Below, piece by piece: positions 53,054 to 63,967 of a DNA stretch of 64,000 bases. Origin of the DNA: Ypsolopha sequella (Eukaryota; Arthropoda; Insecta; Lepidoptera; Ypsolophidae); assembly GCA_934047225.1 (NCBI GenBank), contig CAKOHE010000034.1:1-64000 (forward strand), in the 5' to 3' direction. A model generated the notes under the pieces. The model was given only the letters and a program-made list of their open reading frames with translations. It was not told the DNA's origin and made no database searches. How positions within the stretch are numbered: position 1 is the first letter of the stretch; each line of letters opens with the position of its first letter. The translations under genes and the position numbers were made by a program.

Positions 53054-53290
53054 AATGAGACTTGAGGATAATTCATGATTTATATAAAAACGGCTCACAT
53101 CAATAAGTGTTATGATCGGGAAAGCCGACCAGTTTCAGCAGATTTAGACTGCCTTCATCTGGGCGAGTGAAGACGTATGTATACGCGACGAAGTTACGCC
53201 TCACAGTGTGAGAAATTGAGAATCTGCTGAAACTGGTCGGCTTTCCCGATCATATCACGTATTGATGTGAGCCGTTTTTATATAAATCAT
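53054..53290. repeat. foldback with 70-bp arms
   Basis: Arms 53075-53144 and 53221-53290 are inverted copies with about two mismatches (ATGATTTATATAAAAACGGC at the outside). The loop of 76 bases contains CGAAGTTACGCCTCACAGTG. A related one-armed copy is at 32345-32530. Confidence 0.9.
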
Positions 53291-53526
53291 ATAAAAGTTT
53301 CATACAAGCTCAAGTAGATTGTACCGTTTTATTATTCCCATTATCAAACAGTTATTAAAGTTGCAGTCTTTTGTTTTACTATTAGTTTAGCAATGAAAAG
53401 AATTAAGAGGGTTAATCTCGTATGGCGTCAAAATGTTCTATCAGAGCAAATTTCCCTGGCTCACTTTTCACCTCTTTTACTTTTTTTGGATTGTCATTGT
53501 AATAACCCCAATGTTTATCGGTGCAG

Positions 53527-53714
53527 GCTCGCTGCGTCGAACGGCGAAATCACGATAACGACGTCACACGCGAGCGCGAACCCAGGACCGGCGAGCAGTG
53601 CGGGCAGCGCCACCTCCGGCCCGATCCCCTCTCCGCACCCATCGGTCAAACTGTCACCCGCCTCCGTCAAGTCACCCACGCAGGACGACCAGGATCTACT
53701 CGCTGATTCTCCAA
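53527..53714 (+). CDS. candidate internal exon of a host gene
   Basis: A 188-bp GC-rich, CpG-rich block in AT-rich DNA. It is preceded by an acceptor-like ..TTTATCGGTGCAG and followed by a donor (CCAA|GTAAGT at 53715). One frame is open across it, with strong G/C at third codon positions. The last base of a split codon is followed by 62 codons and one leftover base. The peptide is Ser/Pro/Ala-rich: SNGEITITTSHASANPG, SAGSATSGPIPSPHPSV, KLSPASVKSPTQDDQD, LLADSP. Such composition suits a disordered linker in a nuclear regulatory protein, but I do not recognise the gene. No neighbouring exon was found in the window. Confidence 0.65.
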
Positions 53715-54204
53715 GTAAGTTAATGTTGTAGCTTTCTGAAAATAATTTGGAGCCTCGTAGGGATAACGTGCGCGTGTGAGTGAGTGAGATGCCAATAAAA
53801 CCGCAGCATGGTAGCGTCAGGGTTACTCACGTGGATTTCAGGGAAATTTTAATGCTGTTAATTTAAGGAAGGCCCTTTAACACTCGAAATACATGAAATT
53901 TAGAGGAAACTTCGTAGTTTTTTTCTATCGAGTGAACTTAAAGCTTTTGCATTTTTTCTATAAGTACTTTTTTTCTACATAAGGTTAAATAATATTATAA
54001 GTTGGCAAAACTCAAAGCATAGGTATTACTAGTCTATATGAACAACTGTTTGTATGGGAGCTAAATGAAATTCGTAACCTTTTTTTACTTCCTCCTACAC
54101 AAATTGCCCCCATCAGCTGACTGGTCCAGTATGGAAAGGTGAAAACAAATTTTAAGAATTTTGCACAATCCTAATAGAAAAAGTTGTTTATATGGACATT
54201 AAAG

Positions 54205-54370
54205 CCTATTCTGAAGGCTTTAATTTCAGTTTTAGTGCTGTCAAAACTTGAAATTTTCCAAAGTAATTTAACTTCTGTTCCTAAATCCTAAGGACTATTT
54301 TGCAATGAAGAAAATTTAGTTTTGACAGCACTAACTCTAAAATTAATGCCTTCAGAATCGGCTTTATTGT
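54205..54370. mobile_element. small MITE with ~50-bp TIRs
   Basis: AAAGCCTATTCTGAAGGC..TAGTGCTGTCAAAACT at the left is inverted at the right (AGTTTTGACAGCACTAA, GCCTTCAGAATCGGCTTT). Confidence 0.75.
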
Positions 54371-54533
54371 CTACATAATATTAATTTAATTAATTTAATT
54401 TCGCCAACTAATTTAATTTAACCTTGTATAGCCCTATATTATTTTTGTCAAACCGATTGACCAAGTTGCACAATGTGAATTGGTCGTATTTTATAGCTAT
54501 CGTTCAAACTAAAGTAAACAACCAATTAATCAT

Positions 54534-55172
54534 ATGTTTTCTTTAGCCGTGAGTCTCCGGATCGGCGCCAGGACAAATGAACCTCACCGCTGTCGATGTG
54601 GTGTCAACGTCGACCAGCTTGGACACCATGGCCTATCCTGCAAAAGGAGCGCTGGACGTCTGTCGCGGCATGCCAGTCTGAATGATGTCATCCGTCGGGC
54701 CCTTGCCACCATTGGTGTGCCGGCTATTTTGGAGCCGAAAGGCATTGTACGCAGCGACGGTAAGAGGCCCGATGGAATGACACTCATTCCGTGGAAAAAC
54801 GGCAGGTCGCTGGTGTGGGACGCCACTTGTGTCGACACATTGGCGGCGTCCTACATCCAAGCAACTGCCTCTAAAGCTGGTGCTGCGGCAGCCTCAGCAG
54901 AGGACTCCAAAAGGCGCAAGTATGTAGATCTAAGTTCAGACTATATATTTGCGCCTTTTGGAGTAGAAACTTTAGGGCCGTGGGGTCCAGCCGCGAAGCA
55001 GATATTCAAGGAAATATCTTCGCGACTGGTCGACGTTTCAGGGGACCGGAGGGCTGGGGCATACCTCGGACAGCGACTAAGCTTAGCTATCCAACGAGGA
55101 AATGCTTCCAGCCTTTTGGGGACCCTACCGATCGACGGCGGTGATTTGGAAAAAATATTTTATATTGTTTAA
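54534..55172 (+). pseudogene. RLE domain of an R2/NeSL-like LINE (intact 212-codon ORF)
   Basis: C-terminal part of a non-LTR retrotransposon polyprotein carrying a restriction-like endonuclease (RLE), the type used by early-branching LINEs to nick targets. Visible signature: a zinc-knuckle-like CRCG, eight residues on, HHGLSC (C-x1-C-x8-H-x4-C), then RPDG and an aspartate 16 residues after the RPD aspartate (LVWDATCVDT), close to the RPD-x(12-14)-D/E pattern. A conserved tail follows (VETLGPWGPAAKQIF, GAYLGQRLSLAIQRGN). The frame is uninterrupted and GC-richer than its flanks. The RT half is missing, so as a LINE it is truncated; its open frame is notable. Two shorter relatives lie at 7427 and 45484. 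Assignment to RLE rests on these motifs only. Confidence 0.72.
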
Positions 55173-55434
55173 TTTATAGGTAAGTTTTTCTTAATTTATT
55201 TTTTAGTTAGGTATAATTTTATCTTTTATATTTCTATTAATTTATAGGTAGTCTTAATGTTATTTAAGTTTTATATTGTTAAATAAAAATTAATCATACA
55301 GTCGTTGCAAGTACTACGTTGTGTTTATATTTAATAAACTCGAAATCCCAAAATTTATTATCCCAAATTTTTATCGAAATTTTTTGTTTATTTTTAAATA
55401 TTTTATCCCAAAACTTATATAAATTAAATATATA
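55173..55434. other. 3' flank of the RLE fragment
   Basis: AT-rich sequence, possibly the element's 3' UTR (TTAATTTATAGGTA repeated at 55169 and 55238). No gene. Confidence 0.4.
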
Positions 55435-55645
55435 ATGTAAAATTGGCAAGTCCTTATTGAATTATTATTACATATGACTTTAACACTCACGTGTGATTGT
55501 TCTTGACCATTATGCCAACCGTTAAAGCTGATAAAGCATTAAAACCGCATGTTATAATAATTAGGTATGTAAGATCACCCGAGTTTTAATAATAGACAAC
55601 ACAATACAAATACTCTTTATTTTATACTAAATTAAATAACACAGG
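55435..55645 (+). repeat. ~205-bp repeat, copy 1
   Basis: Near-identical to 57957-58165 in the same orientation, including CACTCACGTGTGATTGTTCT and GTAAGATCACCCGAGTTTTA. Candidate element end or LTR-like unit. Confidence 0.8.
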
Positions 55646-55962
55646 TAACTTTAAATATGCCACTAACTTTAAATATACTACCATTTTAACTAGACCACTA
55701 TTAAAAATGTTGTATTCTTTTCTATTCGGTGGTATTGTGAAGCTGAGTGGTCTTTATATCGTGGTAGGTTTCTACTTAGTCGAATGCCCGAAGTTTATTG
55801 CACGCGCGAGTATGCAATTTACATTCGTTTCATAGCCTGAAACAAGTTCGTCTCGAATAGCTCGTTAAAATGGACACTCGCTTTTGCAAATTTTCTAGGG
55901 TTTTGGAATGAAATGGTGTCGAAACTGTAATGGGGCTTTTACTTATTTTGTGAGATATTCTA

Positions 55963-56152
55963 CAAGGTGAATTTGTGAACATCGCCCAAATTCATACTTG
56001 AGCCTTGGTAAGTGATCAGCATCATGAGCCGATAATAATTTTTGTGAAATTCGCATAATAAAATTTTGGCTTCCCATAGTAATTCACTCCCAGTCCTGAG
56101 TGAGTACCAAGCCTCCAGTATGAAACTGAACGATGATCAAAAAGTCACCTTG
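55963..56152. mobile_element. copy of the 37109-37510 MITE family
   Basis: Ends ACAAGGTGAATTTGTGAACA and (inverted) ACAAGGTGACTTTTTGATCA. The interior GATAATAATTTTTGTGAAAT matches the other copy. Confidence 0.8.
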
Positions 56153-56682
56153 TATATATCAGCGTGTGTCAATTTTCCACTTTTTTAGAATTTCATATTG
56201 TAGTAGATCCTTTCAAATAAATATATTTATGTATATTATACTTATTAGCGATTAATAATATTAAAAATATAATACATAATGCGAATATTAAATTGATATG
56301 CAAGGAATAATTTTTTCTAAATGAACATATGTAAATCAGATTGATTGTGTTTTGCGACTAATGCCGGGCCCGATTGGCCCAAAATGTTTCTTACTAATAT
56401 TTAATTTAATGTGTTTTTATAAGTATATATATTTAAAATTTTAATAAATAAATATAAACTATTCGTTGAGACACCTGTTTAGAGTACATAATTCGTAGCA
56501 TATCAAGTGAATATATGCATATTTCTTATTTACATTCCATGATTATAGCATGATTCATTTTGCTAATGTATGCGGTAAATAATGTTTAACAGAAGAAAAA
56601 AGGTAACCCGTAAATGATGCAGAAATTGCTAAATTTTATCAATAAAATAAAAAACTTGCGAATGGACATAATAATGAGTCAT
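56153..56682. other. no gene recognised
   Basis: AT-rich. GCCGGGCCCGATTGGCCC at 56368 resembles the loop region of the 11.9 kb hairpin. Confidence 0.4.
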
Positions 56683-57110
56683 TAAACTGCCGTTTTCTAT
56701 GGAGAATTTGAAGGAAACAAAATTTTCAATACTTACGTTTTTGTATTTTTTTTTTAGGAATGACAAGTCCAAAATTTTTTAGGAATGACAAGTCCAAAAT
56801 TTTCAATTTCTTTCGTGTTTAAATGAGACAACATGAAGCTAACAGCAGCAGTAATTTTATTTTTGCAAAGTGTATGCTGTAAAAAATTATTACAAATCTT
56901 ATCATGGAAACGGATGGCATTTAGGAGGAACTGTTTTTGAACATTAAATTTTATTTATCAAACTGACTAAAAATAAAATTTAATATGTAGATTAACTTGA
57001 AATCAACTTTAAAACAAAAAACAAACAATGGAAATAGCTATTGGATTACAGAAATTATGAACTCATGAATCTGTAAGAAAACTTCGGCAATTTCATAGGT
57101 AATGACATAT
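56683..57110. mobile_element. AGGTCTTTAC-family MITE, copy 2, inverted
   Basis: Reverse-complement match to 48597-48974 (GAAATAGCTATTGGATTACA, CTCATGAATCTGTAAGAAAA). A 29-bp segment with AGGAATGACAAGTCCAAAA is duplicated in tandem at 56755-56802. Confidence 0.78.
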
Positions 57111-57510
57111 TATATTTGCCCATTCAAAATAGTAAATAGAAAAAGAAATTGCAAGGTTCAAAATTAAATTTACCTCAGTCCGGATGTTTCTTTTTGGGAA
57201 ATATGTTCTTTGTAATCAGTGAGTATAGTGTGATTATACTCAAGAATTCGATTTGTTCTTGGTATTTTCTTGCCTTGTTCCTTTCATGTGGTTAATAAAA
57301 CTGACTTCGACAAAGTCAAAGATTTTTTAGTCTCAAGACAAAAGCTTTGGATAGCGCTCCTTTATAAATACAAAGGGACTGTTCAGTATCTGTTCAAAAG
57401 TTGTCACGTTTCACACTTTATGCTTATCTATAGAAGTGAAGGATCTTCCTTTGAGATTTATCTTTTGATTTAGGTTATAATTAATCAAATATGTATGTTA
57501 ATCCACGTAA
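57111..57510. other. no gene recognised
   Basis: AT-rich flank with a chance ORF only. Confidence 0.35.
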
Positions 57511-57904
57511 TAGTAGTTTATGCTACTAGGGCGAAAAGGAATAAATTACGAGGACGATTTAAAACACGAGCGTAGCGAGTGTTTTAAACGTAACCGAGTA
57601 ATTTATTGCTTTTACGCCCGTGTATCATACTACGTTTTTCAACGCATAGTGTGAGGAAATAAAAATAAATATAATCTTGTGAACTTTAAATTATAATTGG
57701 CTCAAAAGAACTGTATCCAGAGCCGTTAAACAGTGGAAAAAAAAGTATAACATCTATGGTACACAGGAAAGGCTGCAGGTTAGCCAACCTTTATAAATAA
57801 ATAAAAAAAATATATAATAATAAAGCCCTAGGGCAAAATAATCGACTTTTTGTTCGGTTTTGATATATAAAAAGTGGGCCTTTACGAGCACATGCATTGA
57901 AAAA
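57511..57904 (+). mobile_element. Helentron-like family F1, copy 6
   Basis: From TAGTAGTTTATGCTACTA to ATGCATTGAAAAA, with full foldback and body. Its terminal TAGTAG/CTACTA pair is itself a small hairpin. Confidence 0.88.
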
Positions 57905-57956
57905 GATTTTTGATGAAAAAGATTACTACACTACATAATATAAATTCAAATATATA

Positions 57957-58214
57957 ATGTAAAATCGGCAAGTCTTTATTGAATTATTATAACATGTGGC
58001 TTTAACACTCACGTGTGATTGTTCTTGACCATATGTCAACATTTAAAGCTGATAAAGCATTAAAACCGCATGTTATAATAATTAGGTATGTAAGATCACC
58101 CGAGTTTTAATAATAGACAACACAATACAAATACTCTTTATTTTATACCAAATTAAATAACACAGGTAAAATAACAAACTTATAAAAGAAAACTCAGTCC
58201 TTGCCGATTTTCTT
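57957..58214 (+). repeat. ~205-bp repeat, copy 2, bounded by short TIRs
   Basis: Starts AAAATCGGCAAGTC and ends (inverted) CAGTCCTTGCCGATTTT, so this copy looks like a ~256-bp MITE. Copy 1 at 55435 lacks the right end. Confidence 0.75.
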
Positions 58215-58970
58215 TTAAAATCTTCTTCGTCAATGCTAGTTTCATTAAAGCACTTATTTATTATACTTTTCAGTATACTAAACTAAATATTTTAATTATT
58301 TAAGATTAAAAAAAAAACATAAAAATAAGTTTTCACTCTTATCGTGTTTACATAAGATGTTAATTGAACATTTAACAACTATTTGTATAACTTCATTCCC
58401 TATTGTAACAAAAAGCCTTAAGAGGCCCCTATATGCCTGAATTTTTCTTGAGATTCATACAAATGGTAAAAACTGCAATATAAAAGCCCTATGACTACAT
58501 GAAGAATTAATACTTAGATTACTTATATTATTATACTTATATTATACTAATTGTAATGAATAACATGAACGTTATATGAAACTTATATAATAAACGATGA
58601 AACCTGAGGTTTTGTTTTTGGTGGCGCCTGAAAGTAAAAAGTATTTCATAAAATTTTAATCTATGTAAAAATTTTCAAGAAACTACTTAAAATATCACAA
58701 TTTTTTATGCCAGAAATGAATTCTACGTCCTTAATTTACCTGAAAAAGACACCCATCTTGATGTAGTTGACAAACTCAGACAGTTTAATTTTCTTAAATG
58801 ACGCTTGGCGCAGTGCATCTTTGAACCCCCTTCCCCCCCCAAATTGAAGAGGCTCCCGAAGGCTACCGATCTTTATCGATAGATATTGGTCCAATAAACA
58901 ATTGTGGCAAGTGGCATCCTTTCTTCCGGAAAACTAAACTGATGCCTTTTTTGGGGGCTAACAGTCTAAG
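58215..58970. other. no gene recognised
   Basis: AT-rich sequence downstream of the truncated pol. No integrase motif seen. Confidence 0.4.
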
Positions 58971-61900
58971 CTACAAGCGGGTCGTCACTTCTGGTAAGTC
59001 GTGCTCGTGAGGCAAGGAAGTATTGCGAGAAGCAAATCCGTACTCACCGTTTCGCAGAAACAGAGGACCTCGCCACCACAGCTCACACTCACTAAGCTCT
59101 CTCGGGTTTACGCCTCTGCTTATAAGGTCTGCAGGGTTCTCGCTTGTCTTTACGTACAGCCAACGCCATCTATTGGTGTTTTGGCGAACGACATTTACTC
59201 TGTTCGCTACGTACGCTTGTAATTTCGTAATTTCTGTACTAAGCCATGCAAGAACAATCTGTGAGTCGCTGAATAAATATACATCTTCAATATTACATTT
59301 TATCTTTAGCGTATCATAAGTTTTTATCATTAACTTTGACAGTAAAAGTGCAGCGTTTAGCTCAAGCCTTGGAGTGGTAATACCTTTCTTATTTACAGGA
59401 TTTATTCTTGATTTCGAACAGAGTAGATGTGTTCGTATAGTACCTGAATTATCGGAGAGTCGCAGGTACACACAACAACCGTAGGCCGTTGTACTTGAAG
59501 CATCCGCGAAGCCAACGAGTTCAGCTGTGTGGCAATCTAAAACACTTACATCCCTTTTTATGAACATAGGTTTCATTTTTGCTAAGTCGGATGTGAATTC
59601 GAGCCACTCTCTTTGAACCTCAGGAGAGGGGATTTCATTCCAATCTGTGTTAGAAATCCACAGTTTTTGCATAATGGCCTTCGCGGTGACCACAATAGTG
59701 CTCACAAAACCCATAGGGTCATAGAATCTACCTATGTAACTAAGTATACATCGCTTAGTTATTTTTTCTGCATTAAATGGTTCTGGAGATGAAATTATAA
59801 ACTGATCTTTCTTTACATTAATCTGTAGCCCTAAGGCCTTCACGTTGAAGTTATCTTTTTGTAAATCGAGACTGTCAAAATGCTGCTCACAGGTAGGAAT
59901 GTCTGACAAAATTCTGTGGTCATTTGAAGCCCATTTGTGCGTGTGAAAACTACCTAATTTGAGTAGGTCACGCAGTTGGTCTTTTGCATTGAGAACTGTC
60001 TGCAAATCATCGTGAGAGTAAATAACATCATCGACATAGATATTATTTTTGACAACGGATGTGGCTAGAGGATACGTTTGTTTGTACCTATTTGCTAACT
60101 CATCTAAACAACGCGTTGCCAGAAAACTTGAGCTTTTTAGCCCATATGTAATGGTATCTAGCCTAATACACTTGATTGGCTCTTTCTTGTCGTCTCTCCA
60201 GAGAATATTTTGAAGAGTTGTGTATTCTGGATTGATTCTAATGTTGCGAAACATGCGCCTAATATCTGCGGAAAATGTGTACTTGCCTGAACGAAATAGC
60301 AAAATGATATCAACTAAGTCTCATTGGATCACTGGGCCATTCAACTGTAATGAATTTAAAGAGATCTTCTTATTTGTTCTCATCGAACCATCAAAAACTG
60401 TGCGAAGAGTCTTTGTCTTACTATTTTCGTTAATAACTGCATGGTGCGGGAGAAAGTACACCGCCTGCTTATTTAAATCGTATAACTCAATGTCAACATA
60501 GTGACCGTGGTTGAGTGATAAGTATTCATGGATAAATTTCTGATATTGCATGAATAAATCTGGATTAGCATGTAATCTTTTCTCTAAATTTAAAAATCGT
60601 TTTAATGCAAGGTGGAATGATTCACCCAAGGCATCATTGACATCTGACAAAGGTATTTTTAATGGCAAAGCTACCTCAAACTGATTGTTTTCTAATTTAA
60701 CAGTACTTTGAAATATTGTTTCGCAAAGTTCTTGCTCTGAGCTACGCTCATTGAAGATTTCTGGGAACTTTACGTGAGTCCAAAATTGGTTAATTGTACT
60801 ACTTAAACTTGAAGTAGAATCTAGTTCACATTTTAAAATTACTTTATTGCAGACTGCTTGATAATAAGGGAAATTACCTCCTACTATGTGACCGAAGACA
60901 GAATTGATAATGTACAGGCTAGGTTGCAGCGGAGGCCCGGAGCAACCGACTGCAGTTTCTACAGGCAGCGGTTGTGCCGTCGAGCTCACCACTTGTATCG
61001 GGTGGGAGCTCGGTAAGAGTGCCTGGAATACCACATCAGAACCTATTAGCATATTTATCTCACTTGTTAAGTTAAATTGGTCATCAGCTAATTCAATATT
61101 TGAGGGTATTTTAAAATCTGAGAGGTCAAACTTGTACTATGGTAAATTGCAAGTAATCTGGTCTACTACATGGCATGTGATTGTAGTTTTAAATGGAGAT
61201 TTCAATGAGTATATGTCTAATGGAATGTAAAATTTGACTTTACTTTTTGAGTTCGAGATGCCAATAATGTTTGTCTCAATTTTCTTGGGGTTCAAACCTA
61301 ATAGCTCCACAATTTTTGTGGTACAGAATGATGATTGTGACCCGGAGTCCAAGAGGGCTTTAATATGATACTCGGTGCCATCTCTGCCAATGAGTTTTAT
61401 CCTCGCTGTGGGGAGAAGCACATTATTATTTACATTGCCTGTCAATGTGACAGGACCACTTAATGGATCGCAGTGCAACAGAATGTTATGAGGGCCCTTG
61501 CACTCCGTGCACCGAAAGTGGTACCTACATTTGCCTGTGTGTGTGCCCATACATACAGTGCACATATTTTTGTCTTTGATGAACTTAAGTCTGTCAGTCG
61601 CAGTCAATAAACAAAATTTTTTACATTTAAAAAGTTTATGGTCCTGGGACTTACAGTAGCTGCATGCAGGTCCGGTGACGGTGTGGGCTGCTACCTTGTT
61701 GTCACTCGAGTGAGATGTCTGGTGGCCCTGGTCGGCAGTCTCCATAGCCATTGCACGCTTTTCCAGGAATTTCAGGAACTCTTCCAGAGTGGGGTCCATA
61801 GCTTCATTCCTCTCGAGTTGAAATGCCCTTGCAGAATATGTATCTACTCGTATTTTGCGACAAAGAATACATAACAATATTGTGTCCCAGTATCTAACTC

Positions 61901-62280
61901 GGGATTCATGATTTTTTATTGCAGAGATCTCCTGTCTTACCGCTGATACAAATTGTCTTAAATTACTAGCGGTTTACCTACTAATGCTTTTGAGATCTAG
62001 GATATTGCTGAAATGTTGGTTAACTATCTTTTGAGTGTTATTATACCTATCATTACGTAGTTATAATGCCTCTTTATATGAATCGGAACACATCGTTAAG
62101 TTTTTTATCAAATCAAAAGGCTCATCTCTTAGATATGATCTCAAATAATAGTTCTTTTGTAAGGGGCCTAATGTGTTGTCGTTGTCTATCATTGAGTTGA
62201 AGATTAATGAACGGTATAAACTCGGTAAACTTACCATCAAAATTTTTTATAAAAATTGCTGGCAGTTTCATTTTGCTAGT
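58971..62280 (-). pseudogene. BEL/Pao retrotransposon gag-pol, degraded and truncated
   Basis: One minus-strand frame covers most of the region. It carries, in order: a gag-like region (from about 62270; LPAIFIKNFDGKF, YLRSYLRDEPFDLIK); CX2C-type zinc knuckles (CSYCKSQDHKLFKC); a retropepsin-like protease motif LLDSGSQSSFC; RT with catalytic YVDD (NNIYVDDVIYS); and RNase H (VGFADASSTTAYG, LFSDSQIVLAWL). It is broken by in-frame stops at 60321 (TGA), 61137 (TAG), 61974 (TAA) and 62061 (TAA), and a frameshift near 62200. It ends at a stop at 58971 with no integrase, whereas intact BEL/Pao pol continues into one. The N-terminal gag and both LTRs were not found. Confidence 0.88.
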
Positions 62281-62519
62281 GGTGACCCCTACCCCCTGGT
62301 ACCCCCCCCATTAAAAGGTAATGCATCGTTTTTTTATAATTTATTTTTTACTTTCTTGACGTTATAATCAACAAATTCAGGTTATATTTTTAAAGTAAAG
62401 GTGAGGGGAGATGGAAGAACTTCCTTATAAACTGGGAGTGCAGAAACCTCCCTTCTTTTAACCTTGAACCTACCAGTGCAGGAGTAAATTTTTTAACCCT
62501 TTGAACCTATCAATACTGA
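62281..62519. other. 5' flank of the BEL/Pao relic
   Basis: C-rich TACCCCCTGGTACCCCCCCC near 62289, then AT-rich. No ORF of note. Confidence 0.35.
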
Positions 62520-62539
62520 AGTCACTTTTATATCACAAA

Positions 62540-62765
62540 TTCACTTCTGCATCGGCTACGGCGCTGTGGGCAGTGCAGCCCCTTCGCCCTTGCGTTACAA
62601 AGCACAGGCACCTGTGCTTGCCTCCACAGCTTCGGCTTGTTGGTCGCCTTCGGCGACCAGCCTCAGCCGCTACGGCTCACGCAGGTGCCTAAGCTTTATT
62701 ACGGCGGGCGGGGGCTGCCCTCCCTTCGCGCCTTCGGCTTTTTATATACACTCTAGGGGTAGTAG
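62540..62765. repeat. GC-rich palindromic block
   Basis: Contains GGTCGCCTTCGGCGACC, GCACAGGCACCTGTGC and repeated GCTACGGC/TTCGGC phrases. Strongly GC-rich against its flanks. It might be part of a BEL/Pao LTR or leader, but no second LTR was seen. Confidence 0.5.
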
Positions 62766-63346
62766 CCACAAGACTGTATAGAGTCGGGGTGCTCTGATTC
62801 GGTTTTGAAGCAGATTTAACCTATTTTAATCATGAAGTGGGGTACACTAACCTCGTTTTGAGCAGGATTTCAATCGGGAATGCAAACAAGTCCAGGAAAC
62901 AAGCCAAAGTCGTCGAAGAAAACCAAAACAAAAACACCACACAGCACAGGGAGAACATTCACGGAACTTGACGAGAAACGGAATGAATAAACGAATTACG
63001 AATGACAGTAACACATGACGCATTTCATTTTTTTGTGTTCCGTTTCATCGTTATTGCACAATATTTTGCACCACAGACAATAAACTAGGACAGATTTGGT
63101 TGTCAAACGCCCATTTTAACGTTCCGTTTTCGCCTTTTACCTGATTTTAGGTAAGAAACAATTTTCATTTATTTCTCGAAAAATGTGCATTACCTTTTAA
63201 TAAGTGTGATAGCGTTATAATCGGGGACCCCCCCCTTTACCAGCTTTAACCACTTTCACCCCCATACAACTGCCACACGATACTAAATCCAACCCCCTAA
63301 CTATTTTACTTTTTAAAGTTAGTACAATATTAACACCACTGTTAAA
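62766..63346. other. no gene recognised
   Basis: Moderately AT-rich with a C-run at 63230. No motif. Confidence 0.35.
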
Positions 63347-63967
63347 GCTTTTGGCAGCCGCGGTTTTCTTTCTTGAAATGAAATTGCAAATGGCGGAGCG
63401 ATGCGATGGCGTCGTTCGCTCAAGTCCCGTTCGTCCGTCGCCCATGCAGATGTTTCGTCTGATTTGCTGTCTTGCTCACTTGCCTCGGTAGCCGGATGCG
63501 CGTCGCGGGATGACACTCCGGCGGGAATAAGGAGGAACGGCAACGTAATATGAATGACGTCGTAATAACTTTGCTTAAAAATTATCGGCGAGCACTTCTC
63601 ATGTACAGGTCGCTGGCGCTCGCTGGCAAAAATATTTTTTTTGCGTCTTGCTTGTATATTGCGTGGCACTCAGTGGGAATAAACAGCACGGCAACGTAAA
63701 TGTACTTAGCTTTGCAAAGATCGGGGAGTGCTCCGAGTGTGACTTCTTGCGGGCACCCACTTGACAGCTAATTTTATGCAAATAAAGAATAAGTATTGCG
63801 CTGCTTGCTTGATATAATATCTTCGCGTCGATCGGCGAGAGCTCCGAGTATAAAATATTTGCGGGCACTCACTGGCGAAAAGATGGCGTATGTTTCCTTT
63901 GTCTGCAGCAACTGTGTTTGTCGTCCCGTACCTTTTGCTTTTGGCAGCCGCGGTTTTCTTTCTTGAA
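63347..63967. repeat. 31-bp direct repeat bounding a degenerate tandem region
   Basis: GCTTTTGGCAGCCGCGGTTT.. occurs at 63347-63377 and again at 63937-63967. Between them, GGGAATAA..CACGGCAACGTAA, TCGGCGAG..GCTCCGAGT and GCGGGCACYCACT phrases recur two or three times at irregular spacing. Class unknown. Confidence 0.7.

Noticed and set aside
62501..62781. GC-rich ORFs at 62.5-62.8 kb as host exons
   Set aside because: Composition comes from palindromic repeats; no splice-bounded frame stands out.
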